Source: Crocinitomicaceae bacterium
GTDB taxonomy: Bacteria > Bacteroidota > Bacteroidia > Flavobacteriales_D > Crocinitomicaceae
Length of the DNA: 64,000 nucleotides
Direction of reading: 5' to 3'
NCBI GenBank assembly: GCA_022447585.1
Contig: JAKVAR010000006.1
Coordinates: 372,001 to 436,000, forward strand
In this document: in pieces, positions 8,889-16,257 of the stretch
How positions within the stretch are numbered: the stretch's first letter is position 1
How the letters are laid out: each line of letters opens with the position of its first letter
Notes under the pieces: generated by a model
What the model saw: only the letters and a program-made list of their open reading frames with translations
Databases searched by the model: none
Told to the model about the DNA's origin: nothing
Program-made: the position numbers and the translations under genes

Positions 8889-10258
8889 TTGTAGTAATTG
8901 TCTGCTTCTTCTAGTGTAAACACAGCATTAACGATACTTGCGGCTAGGTTACTTCCTCCTTTATTGCCGCGAATAATTGCCCAGTCTGTTGTTTCTAACT
9001 GAGACAGTTGTTCCTTTGACTCAATAACATTAATGAAACCAACAGGGGCGCCAATAACTCCTGCGGGAGTGAAAGCTTCTTTTGTTCTAATTGATTCTGT
9101 AATTTCAAAAAGCGCTGTTGGAGCATTTCCCACAACGTATAATGCATTCGGATGTTTTTCAATCGCAATTTGCATTCCGGCCTGCGATCGTGTTAACCCT
9201 TTTTTATCAGCCACTAATGTTGTTTCATCGTCGTTTAAGTGACAGAAAATTTGATTTCCATATTTTTTAGAGAACGCCTTCGTAATTCCAGCTTTTACCA
9301 TTGTTACATCTGTCACAATATCTCCTCCTGCTCTCAAAAATTCGTTCCACTGCTCTAGTGCTTTATCGGAAACTTCAAGTAATTCTGTGTCATTTAGGTC
9401 TCCTGTAGTATGAATGACGCGTGTTAATGCCCACTTTTCAGCGACAGAACCTTTCAATGGCCTTACTTTTTCGGCCACTACGTTAAAGCTGGCTTGTTGA
9501 ATTTCTGAACCTGTTTCAGGCTTACGATTTAAATATCCTCGAGGAGTAATCAAATGTTGCTTGTATTGGAAGGTTTGAGAATTTCCAATAATTACCAAAC
9601 TGAACATATCTACCCAATCCGTGTTAAATTCACCTAATGTTGTTATGCGAATATTCTCTTCTTTTCTTGTAACCTGACGCACTATTGCAACTGGCGTACT
9701 AGGGTCCCTTTCTTCCAGGAATATTTTCTTTAATCGTCCCAGTTGCCAATGACGCTTAATACTTCTTGGATTATATAAGCTGGTTACAAAATCTCCCATT
9801 GCAGCTCCACGAATTCGCTTTTCGATTGAGTTCCATGGTGTCATTAAATCTGATAATGAGATACAACAGAAATCATGACCTAACGGCGCTCCTAACTTAC
9901 TTCCAGCTGCTAAGAAAGCAGAAATCCCAGGGAGTGTTTCTAATTCAATTTGACCCAACTCACGTTTTGCAACCATTTCATATACAATGGAGGCCATTGA
10001 ATAGATACTGGCATCGCCTGAACCAATAACCAATACATTTTTTCCCTTAAGGGCATGTTCAATCGCCACTTCTGCGCGTCCTTCCTCTTTTCCTAAAGGC
10101 ATTTCAATGCGTTCAACATCTGAAAGAAAGAACTCCTCTACAAATTGGAAATAATACGAATAGCCGATTACTACCTCCGCTATCGCCACAGCTTTATGTA
10201 CGATGGGTAAAATATATTGTTTATCTCCAGGACCAATACCTGCTACAGTAATCTTCAT
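8885..10258 (-). CDS. cbiHC: CbiH-CbiC fusion: precorrin-3B C17-methyltransferase and precorrin-8X methylmutase
   Basis: Bifunctional protein of 457 residues if started at the ATG at 10258. That start is chosen because it gives the conserved MKITVAGIGPGD N-terminus and a four-base ATGA overlap with cobI; a longer in-frame extension is possible but atypical. Residues 1 to about 245 are the ring-contracting C17 methylase (IGYSYYFQFV, VIGSGDASIYSMA, LPGISAFLAAGSKLGAPLGHDF). Residues about 270-457 are CbiC/CobH, which moves the methyl group from C11 to C12 (TVFTLEEAD-like end, VVGNAPTALFE, PAGVIGAPVGFINV). The joined steps are not consecutive in the pathway. Confidence 0.94.
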   Translation of the reverse strand: MKITVAGIGPGDKQYILPIVHKAVAIAEVVIGYSYYFQFVEEFFLSDVERIEMPLGKEEGRAEVAIEHALKGKNVLVIGSGDASIYSMASIVYEMVAKRELGQIELETLPGISAFLAAGSKLGAPLGHDFCCISLSDLMTPWNSIEKRIRGAAMGDFVTSLYNPRSIKRHWQLGRLKKIFLEERDPSTPVAIVRQVTRKEENIRITTLGEFNTDWVDMFSLVIIGNSQTFQYKQHLITPRGYLNRKPETGSEIQQASFNVVAEKVRPLKGSVAEKWALTRVIHTTGDLNDTELLEVSDKALEQWNEFLRAGGDIVTDVTMVKAGITKAFSKKYGNQIFCHLNDDETTLVADKKGLTRSQAGMQIAIEKHPNALYVVGNAPTALFEITESIRTKEAFTPAGVIGAPVGFINVIESKEQLSQLETTDWAIIRGNKGGSNLAASIVNAVFTLEEADNYYK

Positions 10259-10959
10259 TTTTGTAATATTATTAATGAGAAATATGGAATTGAACGTTCT
10301 TTTAAAACTTCCCAATCTGATGTGATAAATTCTTTTTTTGTTCCGAGTCTTTCGCAGTAAACAAATGAGCAGTTCGTTTCTTTAATGACCGACTCTATGT
10401 TATCGATTACTGATCTGATTTTCATCAACACAATAGTTTTGGAGTCCTTCATTGCTTCTTTAAGCTCGCTGGAGGATTGTACCCTTGGAATGATTGTCAT
10501 TTTTTCATTTTGTAATCCTAAAATGGTTCCAGAAATTGCTGCTCCAAGATTGTATGAGGTAATCCCAGGAATTACATCAATCTCAATATCAACGTTCTTG
10601 AAACGCTCAAGTAAATAGGAGAATGAACTATATGTGCTTGCATCTCCTTCGCTTACAACTGCTATTTTTAGGCCATTTTCCCAATCTCTCTTGATCAGTT
10701 CAAATGTTGTATCGTACACCGTATTTGCCTGTAATCGATCCAAATTCATTTCTAAATAGAAACCAATGCATTTTTTATTGTCTAGGTTATAATGAGCAAG
10801 GATTTCCTCAGAATAACTTACCTTGTTCCCTGTCGAAAAGAGCGATCCAGGAAAGTATACTTTATCTGCGTTTTTTAGTACATTTAATCCTTTGACTGTA
10901 ATCAAATCAGGATCTCCTGGCCCTAGTGAAACCGCCGTTATTCGTCCAGTGTTTGTCAT
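10255..10959 (-). CDS. cobI: (Cobalt-)precorrin-2 C20-methyltransferase CobI/CbiL
   Basis: First corrin-specific methylation, adding a methyl group at C20 of (cobalt-)precorrin-2. The 234-residue tetrapyrrole methylase has VSLGPGDPDLITVKG at the N-terminus, VSEGDASTYSSFSY as the substrate/SAM loop and IPGITSYNLGAA. The GDPDLITVKG string and the length favour CobI/CbiL over the other methylases of the operon. It overlaps cbiX by one base (TAATG) and the CbiH-CbiC gene by four. Whether the substrate contains cobalt depends on CbiX acting first, which is inferred from the neighbours. Confidence 0.93.
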   Translation of the reverse strand: MTNTGRITAVSLGPGDPDLITVKGLNVLKNADKVYFPGSLFSTGNKVSYSEEILAHYNLDNKKCIGFYLEMNLDRLQANTVYDTTFELIKRDWENGLKIAVVSEGDASTYSSFSYLLERFKNVDIEIDVIPGITSYNLGAAISGTILGLQNEKMTIIPRVQSSSELKEAMKDSKTIVLMKIRSVIDNIESVIKETNCSFVYCERLGTKKEFITSDWEVLKERSIPYFSLIILQK

Positions 10960-11891
10960 TAAATTCCTAACATTTTTTTGAATTTTCCTCCCAAACCTGG
11001 CTTTTCTCCTGGTTTTTCATCTTCTTCAAATAAAATTCCCTTCACATTTAAGTGATGTCCTACTTGTTCTTTCCCTTGTTCGTCTTCAAAACCAATAATT
11101 TGCTTTCTATATTTGCATATTTGACAGTTCATATTGGCTGTGCCATTGATAGCTTCTTCCAATCGCTCATCGAAAGCCTTAAGAATTAGTTCATCCGTTC
11201 CGAAGGAAGGCGTGTAAATGTATTCGTTTTCCGAATCTGTATTGAAACTATCGATGTTCTCATAAATTCGCTCCAATAATACTCCTGTAAAGAAAAAGAA
11301 AGGAATCACTAAGGTTCGTTTAAACCCTAGTTTATCTATCATAGGCAGCGCATCCTTTATGTTCGGGTATGCCGTGCCGCTGTAGGCAACAGTTGCAAAG
11401 CCAAAACCCATTCCATCCCAAAGCATACTGCATAATTTATGCACATCTGAATTGGCATCCGGATCTGTTGTTCCGCGCCCAATCACCACAAGACAGGTCT
11501 CTCTTCGGTCTATTGGTGCATATTCAGATTCCTTTTGTTCTAATATTTTCTTAGAGAGATCTAAAATGAAAGTATTTACACCTAGATGCTTTCCCATTTT
11601 AATTGTAAGGTCTTCATAATATCCTTGAATCGTATTTAACTCATATGGAATATCATTCTTCGCATGAGATCCCGCGAACAAAATTACGGGAAGGGCATAA
11701 ATCTCTCGAACCCCCTTTTGATATAAACGCTCCACAGAAGCTTCATATAAAGGATGATTAAATTCTAAGAAGCCATAGTCTACTTCATAATCTGAGTAAC
11801 GGTTTTTTAGTATCGCAACCAATTCCTTAAAAGATTCGGTTCCAGATTTCCTTCTCGATCCATGTCCGCAAAGTAAAATTCCTTTTTTCAT
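10959..11891 (-). CDS. cbiX: Sirohydrochlorin cobaltochelatase CbiX (long form)
   Basis: Inserts Co2+ into sirohydrochlorin, committing it to the cobalt-early route. The 310-residue two-domain form begins MKKGILLCGHGSRR with the catalytic-type HGSR motif, and FAGSHAKNDIP near residue 74 supplies a second conserved histidine. The second half repeats the fold (VVIGRGTTDPDAN). Near residue 255 the MNCQIC motif resembles the M-x-C-x-x-C iron-sulfur site reported in long CbiX proteins, but the histidine-rich stretch of some homologues is absent. It overlaps the SDR-SUMT gene by four bases and cobI by one. Ferrochelatase is less likely given the neighbours. Confidence 0.92.
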   Translation of the reverse strand: MKKGILLCGHGSRRKSGTESFKELVAILKNRYSDYEVDYGFLEFNHPLYEASVERLYQKGVREIYALPVILFAGSHAKNDIPYELNTIQGYYEDLTIKMGKHLGVNTFILDLSKKILEQKESEYAPIDRRETCLVVIGRGTTDPDANSDVHKLCSMLWDGMGFGFATVAYSGTAYPNIKDALPMIDKLGFKRTLVIPFFFFTGVLLERIYENIDSFNTDSENEYIYTPSFGTDELILKAFDERLEEAINGTANMNCQICKYRKQIIGFEDEQGKEQVGHHLNVKGILFEEDEKPGEKPGLGGKFKKMLGI

Positions 11892-13429
11892 TTTTTTTCA
11901 ATTGGTTCAACTCCAACGATAAATACTACAGGCATTTCCAATGGACTATTTTTTAAATCATTTCTAATCTCACTTAGCGATGAAGCCAACAGCTTTTCAT
12001 TTGTTCTGGATACATTCGACACTGCGCTAATAGGAATGGAAGGATCATTCGTTACGTTAATCAATTTAGGAATGAGTTTATCCAAACTTTTCAGTCCCAT
12101 GTATATCGCCAGTGAATTACCGTCCTTCAGCAATTCAGCAATTCCTTTCAATTGGTCAAATGTATAATCTGCAGTATGAGCAGTACAAATCAATAATGAG
12201 CTTGACTTACGTCGTTCTGTAACCGGCAAACTAAATCTGTTGGCCGCTGCTAGACTAGCAGAAATACCAGGAACCACTTCAAAAGGTAAGCCTTTATCCG
12301 ATAGATAACGAGCTTCTTCTGCGGCTCTTCCAAAAATATAAGGATCGCCTGATTTCAAGCGTACGACTTTTTTTCCTTGTTTATAGTTTTCTTCCATCAA
12401 CAGATTGATCTTATGTTGACGTTCGTCCTGATTTGACTTATCCCCGTATTTTCTTCCTACATAGACTCTTTCTGCGCCAGCTGCTATACTCATAATCTCT
12501 TCAGAAACTAGGTTGTCGTGCAATAGCATCTCCGCTTCTTTTAAAGCGTTAATCGCATGAACTGTTAATAAAGATGTAGCTCCTGGCCCGGCACCTACAA
12601 TTGATATTACGGGCATTTTATCTGCTTCGAAGATTTTCTCAGGGTTGGAGAATTCGTATTCGATACCTAAGAGCTCTTTCGATTTACGATTACTTACCGT
12701 TTTCCATTTTTGTTCTTCGTCTTCATCAAAAGAAGGCAATGGAAGGTTTAACGCTTTTGCGGCATTTTCATAAAAGGATCGGCGTTCTGGATGCTGATCT
12801 GAGCAACCATTAAAGACTTCACCATAACATTCTTTTTCTATCACCAGCTGCAACAGTTTAACAGCATCTTGTTGATGAATTAAGTTTACCGGAACCGAAG
12901 GGTTCTTTAAGGACTTTCTACCCGCTAAAAATCTCCCCGGATGTCTTTTGGGTCCAATTAATCCAGCCATTCGAACAACAGTTAAATTATCCCCGAAATA
13001 GTTTCGAAGAATTTCTTCTGCCGCATGAACTTCAATTCCTGATCTTCTTTGAGGGTTCGTTTCGCTCTCCTCGGTTACTTCTTTATTCTCATTTCCGTAT
13101 ACGGAAGTTGAACTTACAAAGATTACCTGTTTATCAGCAGGCGTTTGATCACAAATATGCTGCATAATCGTTCCATATGCTTCTTTGCGCTTACCTGGAG
13201 GGAAGTTGAGAACAAGTGTGTTGGAGCCTTCGATAATCGTCTCCCAATCACCAATAATGCCAGCCTCTTCTAAACGGATTTTTCCCACATAAAATGGATG
13301 ACGAGATAACCTCATCAACTTCTCATCAGATGTTGTAGTGCCTTTTACGTCATATCCATTTTGGGCTAACGAAATCCCCAAGGGTTCTCCTAGCCATCCT
13401 AAACCGATAATGGATATTTGTTTTTTCAT
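11888..13429 (-). CDS. Fusion of an extended short-chain dehydrogenase (SDR) domain with uroporphyrinogen-III C-methyltransferase
   Basis: One open frame of 513 residues. Residues 1-270 are an NAD(P)-dependent epimerase/SDR-type Rossmann domain: GLGWLGEPLG nucleotide loop, FVSSTSVYG (Ser/Tyr region), RMAGLIGPKRHPGRFL and IHQQDAVKLL, closest in style to YeeZ-like proteins. From M272 the chain is a complete SUMT (CobA): SIVGAGPG, RLKSGDPYIFGRA, VVPGISASLAAANRFSLPVT. SUMT makes precorrin-2 from uroporphyrinogen III. No separate Met8/CysG-type precorrin-2 dehydrogenase is in view, so the SDR part might act on precorrin-2, but that is only a hypothesis. It starts five bases after the upstream stop and overlaps cbiX. 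Confidence 0.9.
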   Translation of the reverse strand: MKKQISIIGLGWLGEPLGISLAQNGYDVKGTTTSDEKLMRLSRHPFYVGKIRLEEAGIIGDWETIIEGSNTLVLNFPPGKRKEAYGTIMQHICDQTPADKQVIFVSSTSVYGNENKEVTEESETNPQRRSGIEVHAAEEILRNYFGDNLTVVRMAGLIGPKRHPGRFLAGRKSLKNPSVPVNLIHQQDAVKLLQLVIEKECYGEVFNGCSDQHPERRSFYENAAKALNLPLPSFDEDEEQKWKTVSNRKSKELLGIEYEFSNPEKIFEADKMPVISIVGAGPGATSLLTVHAINALKEAEMLLHDNLVSEEIMSIAAGAERVYVGRKYGDKSNQDERQHKINLLMEENYKQGKKVVRLKSGDPYIFGRAAEEARYLSDKGLPFEVVPGISASLAAANRFSLPVTERRKSSSLLICTAHTADYTFDQLKGIAELLKDGNSLAIYMGLKSLDKLIPKLINVTNDPSIPISAVSNVSRTNEKLLASSLSEIRNDLKNSPLEMPVVFIVGVEPIEKK

Positions 13430-13434
13430 TTATT

Positions 13435-14235
13435 TTAAGCTAACTCTGTTATTCGTATTCCTCCCAATTGAATTTCTTCACAATACTTCCAAAACCTATC
13501 ACATTTAAATTCCATAGACGCGACTTTTTCTCCTATTTTGTTTTTAAAAATGATTCCTTTATTTTCTGTGTTTTCCTCAGTATAATAGAAAGTTCCTCGA
13601 ATCTTCAATCTTTGCTTTTCTGTTTTGTCGTTTGCTCCTACTGCCCCTATTAACAATGTTTCAGTGTTCCCTTCGAAATTCAATTCAATTGTAAACTCAT
13701 CTGTATAATCAATTGTCTTCAAACTAGACATTGGATGTTTTTCTCCAATTCGATTTGTAAATATTCCTTCCACTTGGCTATCACACCACTTAATAAACAA
13801 GGCATAAAGATACTGATCTGAACTCAACCCTTTGGTTATCCATCCTTTATTTCCGCTTGGTAACTCCTTGTGCTCAAAAGGCTTTATAAATGAATTAGAT
13901 CTCTCGTTTTCAGAGCATACTTTAGTCGACCCTTCTTCAAACAAAAGTGAATCAACTAATGGTTGATTGTTTTTGACGTGTGATTTTATGATGTTAACAC
14001 CAGTTTTTGAGTTTACATTTTTATACCAGTAGTTTCCGGGCTGAACAATCCAGGTTGGGGCATCCTCACAGCGACCATTGCAACGAGTCTTTATCGTATG
14101 TGTATTCTCCCAGTTTCCCGAATTCCTTATATAAGCTCGGGTATCTCTTGATGTTTGTTCTGCACGAGCCTTTCGACATGAGCCACCATCACAGGTATAA
14201 AATGTATGTTTTACTTTGGCTAAATTCTTTCCCAT
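13435..14235 (-). CDS. Thioredoxin-like [2Fe-2S] ferredoxin domain with uncharacterised C-terminal domain
   Basis: Predicted 266-residue protein starting at the ATG at 14235, two bases after the stop of the small exported gene; a 13-residue upstream extension would overlap that gene and is disfavoured. Residues about 5-65 contain HTFYTCDGGSCRKAR and later TRCNGRCEDAPT, that is C-x4-C and C-x3-C, the cysteine pattern of thioredoxin-fold [2Fe-2S] ferredoxins. The remaining 200 residues are mostly beta-type and hydrophilic, with five further cysteines, and match no family I recognise. It is the second gene after the B12 riboswitch, so a redox role in corrin synthesis or in cofactor assembly is inferred, not shown. 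Confidence 0.78.
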   Translation of the reverse strand: MGKNLAKVKHTFYTCDGGSCRKARAEQTSRDTRAYIRNSGNWENTHTIKTRCNGRCEDAPTWIVQPGNYWYKNVNSKTGVNIIKSHVKNNQPLVDSLLFEEGSTKVCSENERSNSFIKPFEHKELPSGNKGWITKGLSSDQYLYALFIKWCDSQVEGIFTNRIGEKHPMSSLKTIDYTDEFTIELNFEGNTETLLIGAVGANDKTEKQRLKIRGTFYYTEENTENKGIIFKNKIGEKVASMEFKCDRFWKYCEEIQLGGIRITELA

Positions 14236-14237
14236 AG

Positions 14238-14456
14238 TTAAAAAGAATAGATGATTGACTCTTTCATGAAACATGATTTTCCAGACGTAGAATGAAAATC
14301 ATGATTGACCATTGTTTCATTAGATAAGCTCGTCGTATGATAGAGAGCTACTTCTATCGATGTTTTATTTAAGAAACTTTGAATGTAGATAGCCGATTGA
14401 TTGTTAGCATAAATTGCGATAAAGGCTAATGTAAATATGATAAACACATTCTTCAT
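14238..14456 (-). CDS. Small exported protein of unknown function, first gene of the B12 operon
   Basis: Predicted 72-residue protein. The first 22 residues (MKNVFIIFTLAFIAIYANNQ and following) look like a signal peptide or single membrane anchor; the remainder is polar, with a single cysteine and three histidines. It lies directly downstream of the cobalamin riboswitch leader and ends two bases before the ferredoxin start, which argues that it is a real, co-transcribed gene. I recognise no family. It could be a periplasmic cobalt- or corrinoid-handling peptide, but nothing in the sequence proves this. Confidence 0.6.
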   Translation of the reverse strand: MKNVFIIFTLAFIAIYANNQSAIYIQSFLNKTSIEVALYHTTSLSNETMVNHDFHSTSGKSCFMKESIIYSF

Positions 14457-14544
14457 TTTTTCTTCTCAATTGAGGGATAAGCCAGATACAAAGATATAGT
14501 TTGACCTTTGTATATTACTTAACTTTTATCCCGAAAGTTATTAA

Positions 14545-14732
14545 TTACAATTCTCGATGTTGGCAGGTATTCTGACTCTCCTTTTGTCTCGTCTTCCCAT
14601 TCGTTTAATACAAACAGTGACTTTTATAAGACTCGTTATCACTAACGAAGGATTACAGCTGCGGGAACAGTTTTGGATTTTCACCAAATTCCCTATTAAT
14701 TCCAGAACTAACTGGAAACCAAAATCCTTGTA
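14545..14732 (-). promoter_or_regulatory. Cobalamin riboswitch (AdoCbl family)
   Basis: On the minus strand this leader has the conserved order of cobalamin riboswitch elements: GGTGAAAATCC (14685-14675), GCAGCTGTAATCC just after it, GTCACTG (14621-14615) and the 3' B12 box AGTCAGAATACCTGCC (14577-14562), which differs from the consensus AGYCAGGAGACCTGCC at only two positions. A hairpin TTTCCAGTTAGTTCTGGAA precedes the core. It lies upstream of the small exported gene at 14456 and therefore should repress the whole left operon when adenosylcobalamin is abundant. The exact ends and the P1 pairing are estimates. Confidence 0.95.
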
Positions 14733-14758
14733 AATATAGGCTTTTTAAATTAGTCAAA
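14731..14758 (-). promoter_or_regulatory. Possible promoter of the riboswitch operon
   Basis: Minus strand TTTG at 14758-14755 and TATATTTA at 14738-14731 resemble the Bacteroidota -33/-7 elements, but the spacing is 16 nt, not about 19, and the last base of the -7 element differs. It lies immediately before the riboswitch core, which is where a promoter is expected. Confidence 0.4.
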
Positions 14759-14797
14759 CCGATCATCTTTATTTAGTTTTTAATTTAAACCCAATAA

Positions 14798-15355
14798 TCA
14801 AATATTTACAGAAATACCTCTAACCTCTAATTCTTCTTTCACGAATAAGCACCTTTCTTTTACGCTGACTTTAGGGACTTCCACTAATTCAAAACCAGCG
14901 TGTGCATAGACCTTTCGGGAGATTGAATCTACAGCTATTTGATGCTCAAATGACTCTGGACGCTGTGGTTCTTGCTCGTAGATAGACTCCCATAACGGAC
15001 AATAAAAGACAATTGAATGATACGTTTCATGGCACTGTTCAAAAGGAATTTCAGGTAGTATTTCTGAATTTCGAACAACTGAATGAATGTAGTAATCGAG
15101 CAATCCTCTGTCACAAAAAGCAAATTCAGGATTCAATTTCATGTCAACCTTTGTCTTTTTAATACAGTGCTCGGAAAAAGCCTGCACATCTTTCCAAGGA
15201 AGAATATCACCATCAATTGATAACTGTTCATTGATGATTGTTCTAGAAACCTCTTTCATACAAGGGAAACCAACTTCACGTAATCCTTCAATCAGTGTTG
15301 ACTTGCCTGTCCCTGCCGCGCCTGAAATAACGATTTTTTTTTCTATTTCTACCAT
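14798..15355 (-). CDS. P-loop ATPase/kinase-like protein (AAA_28/NadR-kinase type) in the cobalamin operon
   Basis: Predicted 185-residue cytosolic protein with Walker A SGAAGTGKSTLIEGL near the N-terminus and a conserved FCDRGLLDYY block near residue 95, both typical of AAA_28 proteins, a group that includes the nicotinamide-riboside kinase domain of NadR. The start at 15355 is chosen because it overlaps the cbiB stop by seven nt, exactly as the two upstream junctions do; the 15-residue longer form would reach deep into cbiB. It is the last gene of cobQ-cobD-cbiB. The pathway needs L-threonine phosphate for CobD and no PduX-type threonine kinase is visible, so a small-molecule kinase role is attractive but unproven. 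Confidence 0.8.
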   Translation of the reverse strand: MVEIEKKIVISGAAGTGKSTLIEGLREVGFPCMKEVSRTIINEQLSIDGDILPWKDVQAFSEHCIKKTKVDMKLNPEFAFCDRGLLDYYIHSVVRNSEILPEIPFEQCHETYHSIVFYCPLWESIYEQEPQRPESFEHQIAVDSISRKVYAHAGFELVEVPKVSVKERCLFVKEELEVRGISVNI

Positions 15356-16257
15356 AAATATCCTGTAATTATGGTGATAAAAATAATTGAAGAAATCCAA
15401 TTGATTTTAGCAACTGTTTTTATTTCGTTTGATTCTATTAATCTTTTATTGATACCAATATATGGTTTATGCACAAACTCACCATGATAGTAATTAGGGC
15501 CACCAAATTGACAATCTAAGACAAATGATAGTGCGGCCTCTGGATATCCTGCATTTGGGCTTTTATGCTTTTTCCCTTCTGAAAAAACAAAGCCAATACC
15601 TTGTGGTTTTCCCCCAGCGATTATTATTAGAAATGCTGTGATTCTTGCTGGAATAAAATTGACAACATCATCTAATCGTGCGGCAAATTTTCCAAATTGC
15701 TCATATTTTTCACTCCGGTAGCCAATCATTGAGTCCAACGTATTGATCATTTTATAAGATAAAACTCCTGGAATTCCGAAGAGAGCAAAGAAAAACAAAG
15801 GCGCGATTACTCCATCGCTTAGATTTTCTGACATCGTTTCGAAAGTAGCTTGGCGAACCTGTTGTGCATTTAATCTTTTTGTTTCTCTTCCAACAATCCA
15901 AGAAAGTCGTTTTCTTCCATTTTCCAAACTTTCATCCAATGACCGAAAAACTGCATACCCCTCTTTGATTAATGTTCTATTGGCGAGACAGTAAAAAAGG
16001 AGGATTGATCCGACAGCAATAAAAGCGATGTTGAGTTTTAAAAAAGACATTAAGATCCATCCGGCGAACCAAGTAGTTACAACCAGTGTAATGGTGAGGA
16101 ACATTCCTTTTAAAAATCTTACGGATCCTTTATTTAGTAACTTTTCGCCCAATGAAATCAAATTTCCAAAACCAACAATAAGATGAGGTAATTTTCGAGG
16201 ATCACCGAATATTGAATCAAGCATAAAGGCCACAAGAAGAACAGCAATATTTACCAC
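15349..16257 (-). CDS. cbiB: Adenosylcobinamide-phosphate synthase CbiB
   Basis: Inner-membrane enzyme that joins adenosylcobyric acid with (R)-1-amino-2-propanol phosphate. The 302 residues include DSIFGDPRKLPHLIVGFG at the N-terminus and the PNAGYPEAALS signature near residue 232, with several hydrophobic segments. In the name clash of the literature this is CbiB (Salmonella) or CobD (Pseudomonas). The start codon is GTG at 16257, overlapping the stop of the upstream decarboxylase gene by seven nt; its own stop overlaps the P-loop gene by seven nt. Confidence 0.94.
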   Translation of the reverse strand: MVNIAVLLVAFMLDSIFGDPRKLPHLIVGFGNLISLGEKLLNKGSVRFLKGMFLTITLVVTTWFAGWILMSFLKLNIAFIAVGSILLFYCLANRTLIKEGYAVFRSLDESLENGRKRLSWIVGRETKRLNAQQVRQATFETMSENLSDGVIAPLFFFALFGIPGVLSYKMINTLDSMIGYRSEKYEQFGKFAARLDDVVNFIPARITAFLIIIAGGKPQGIGFVFSEGKKHKSPNAGYPEAALSFVLDCQFGGPNYYHGEFVHKPYIGINKRLIESNEIKTVAKINWISSIIFITIITGYLW

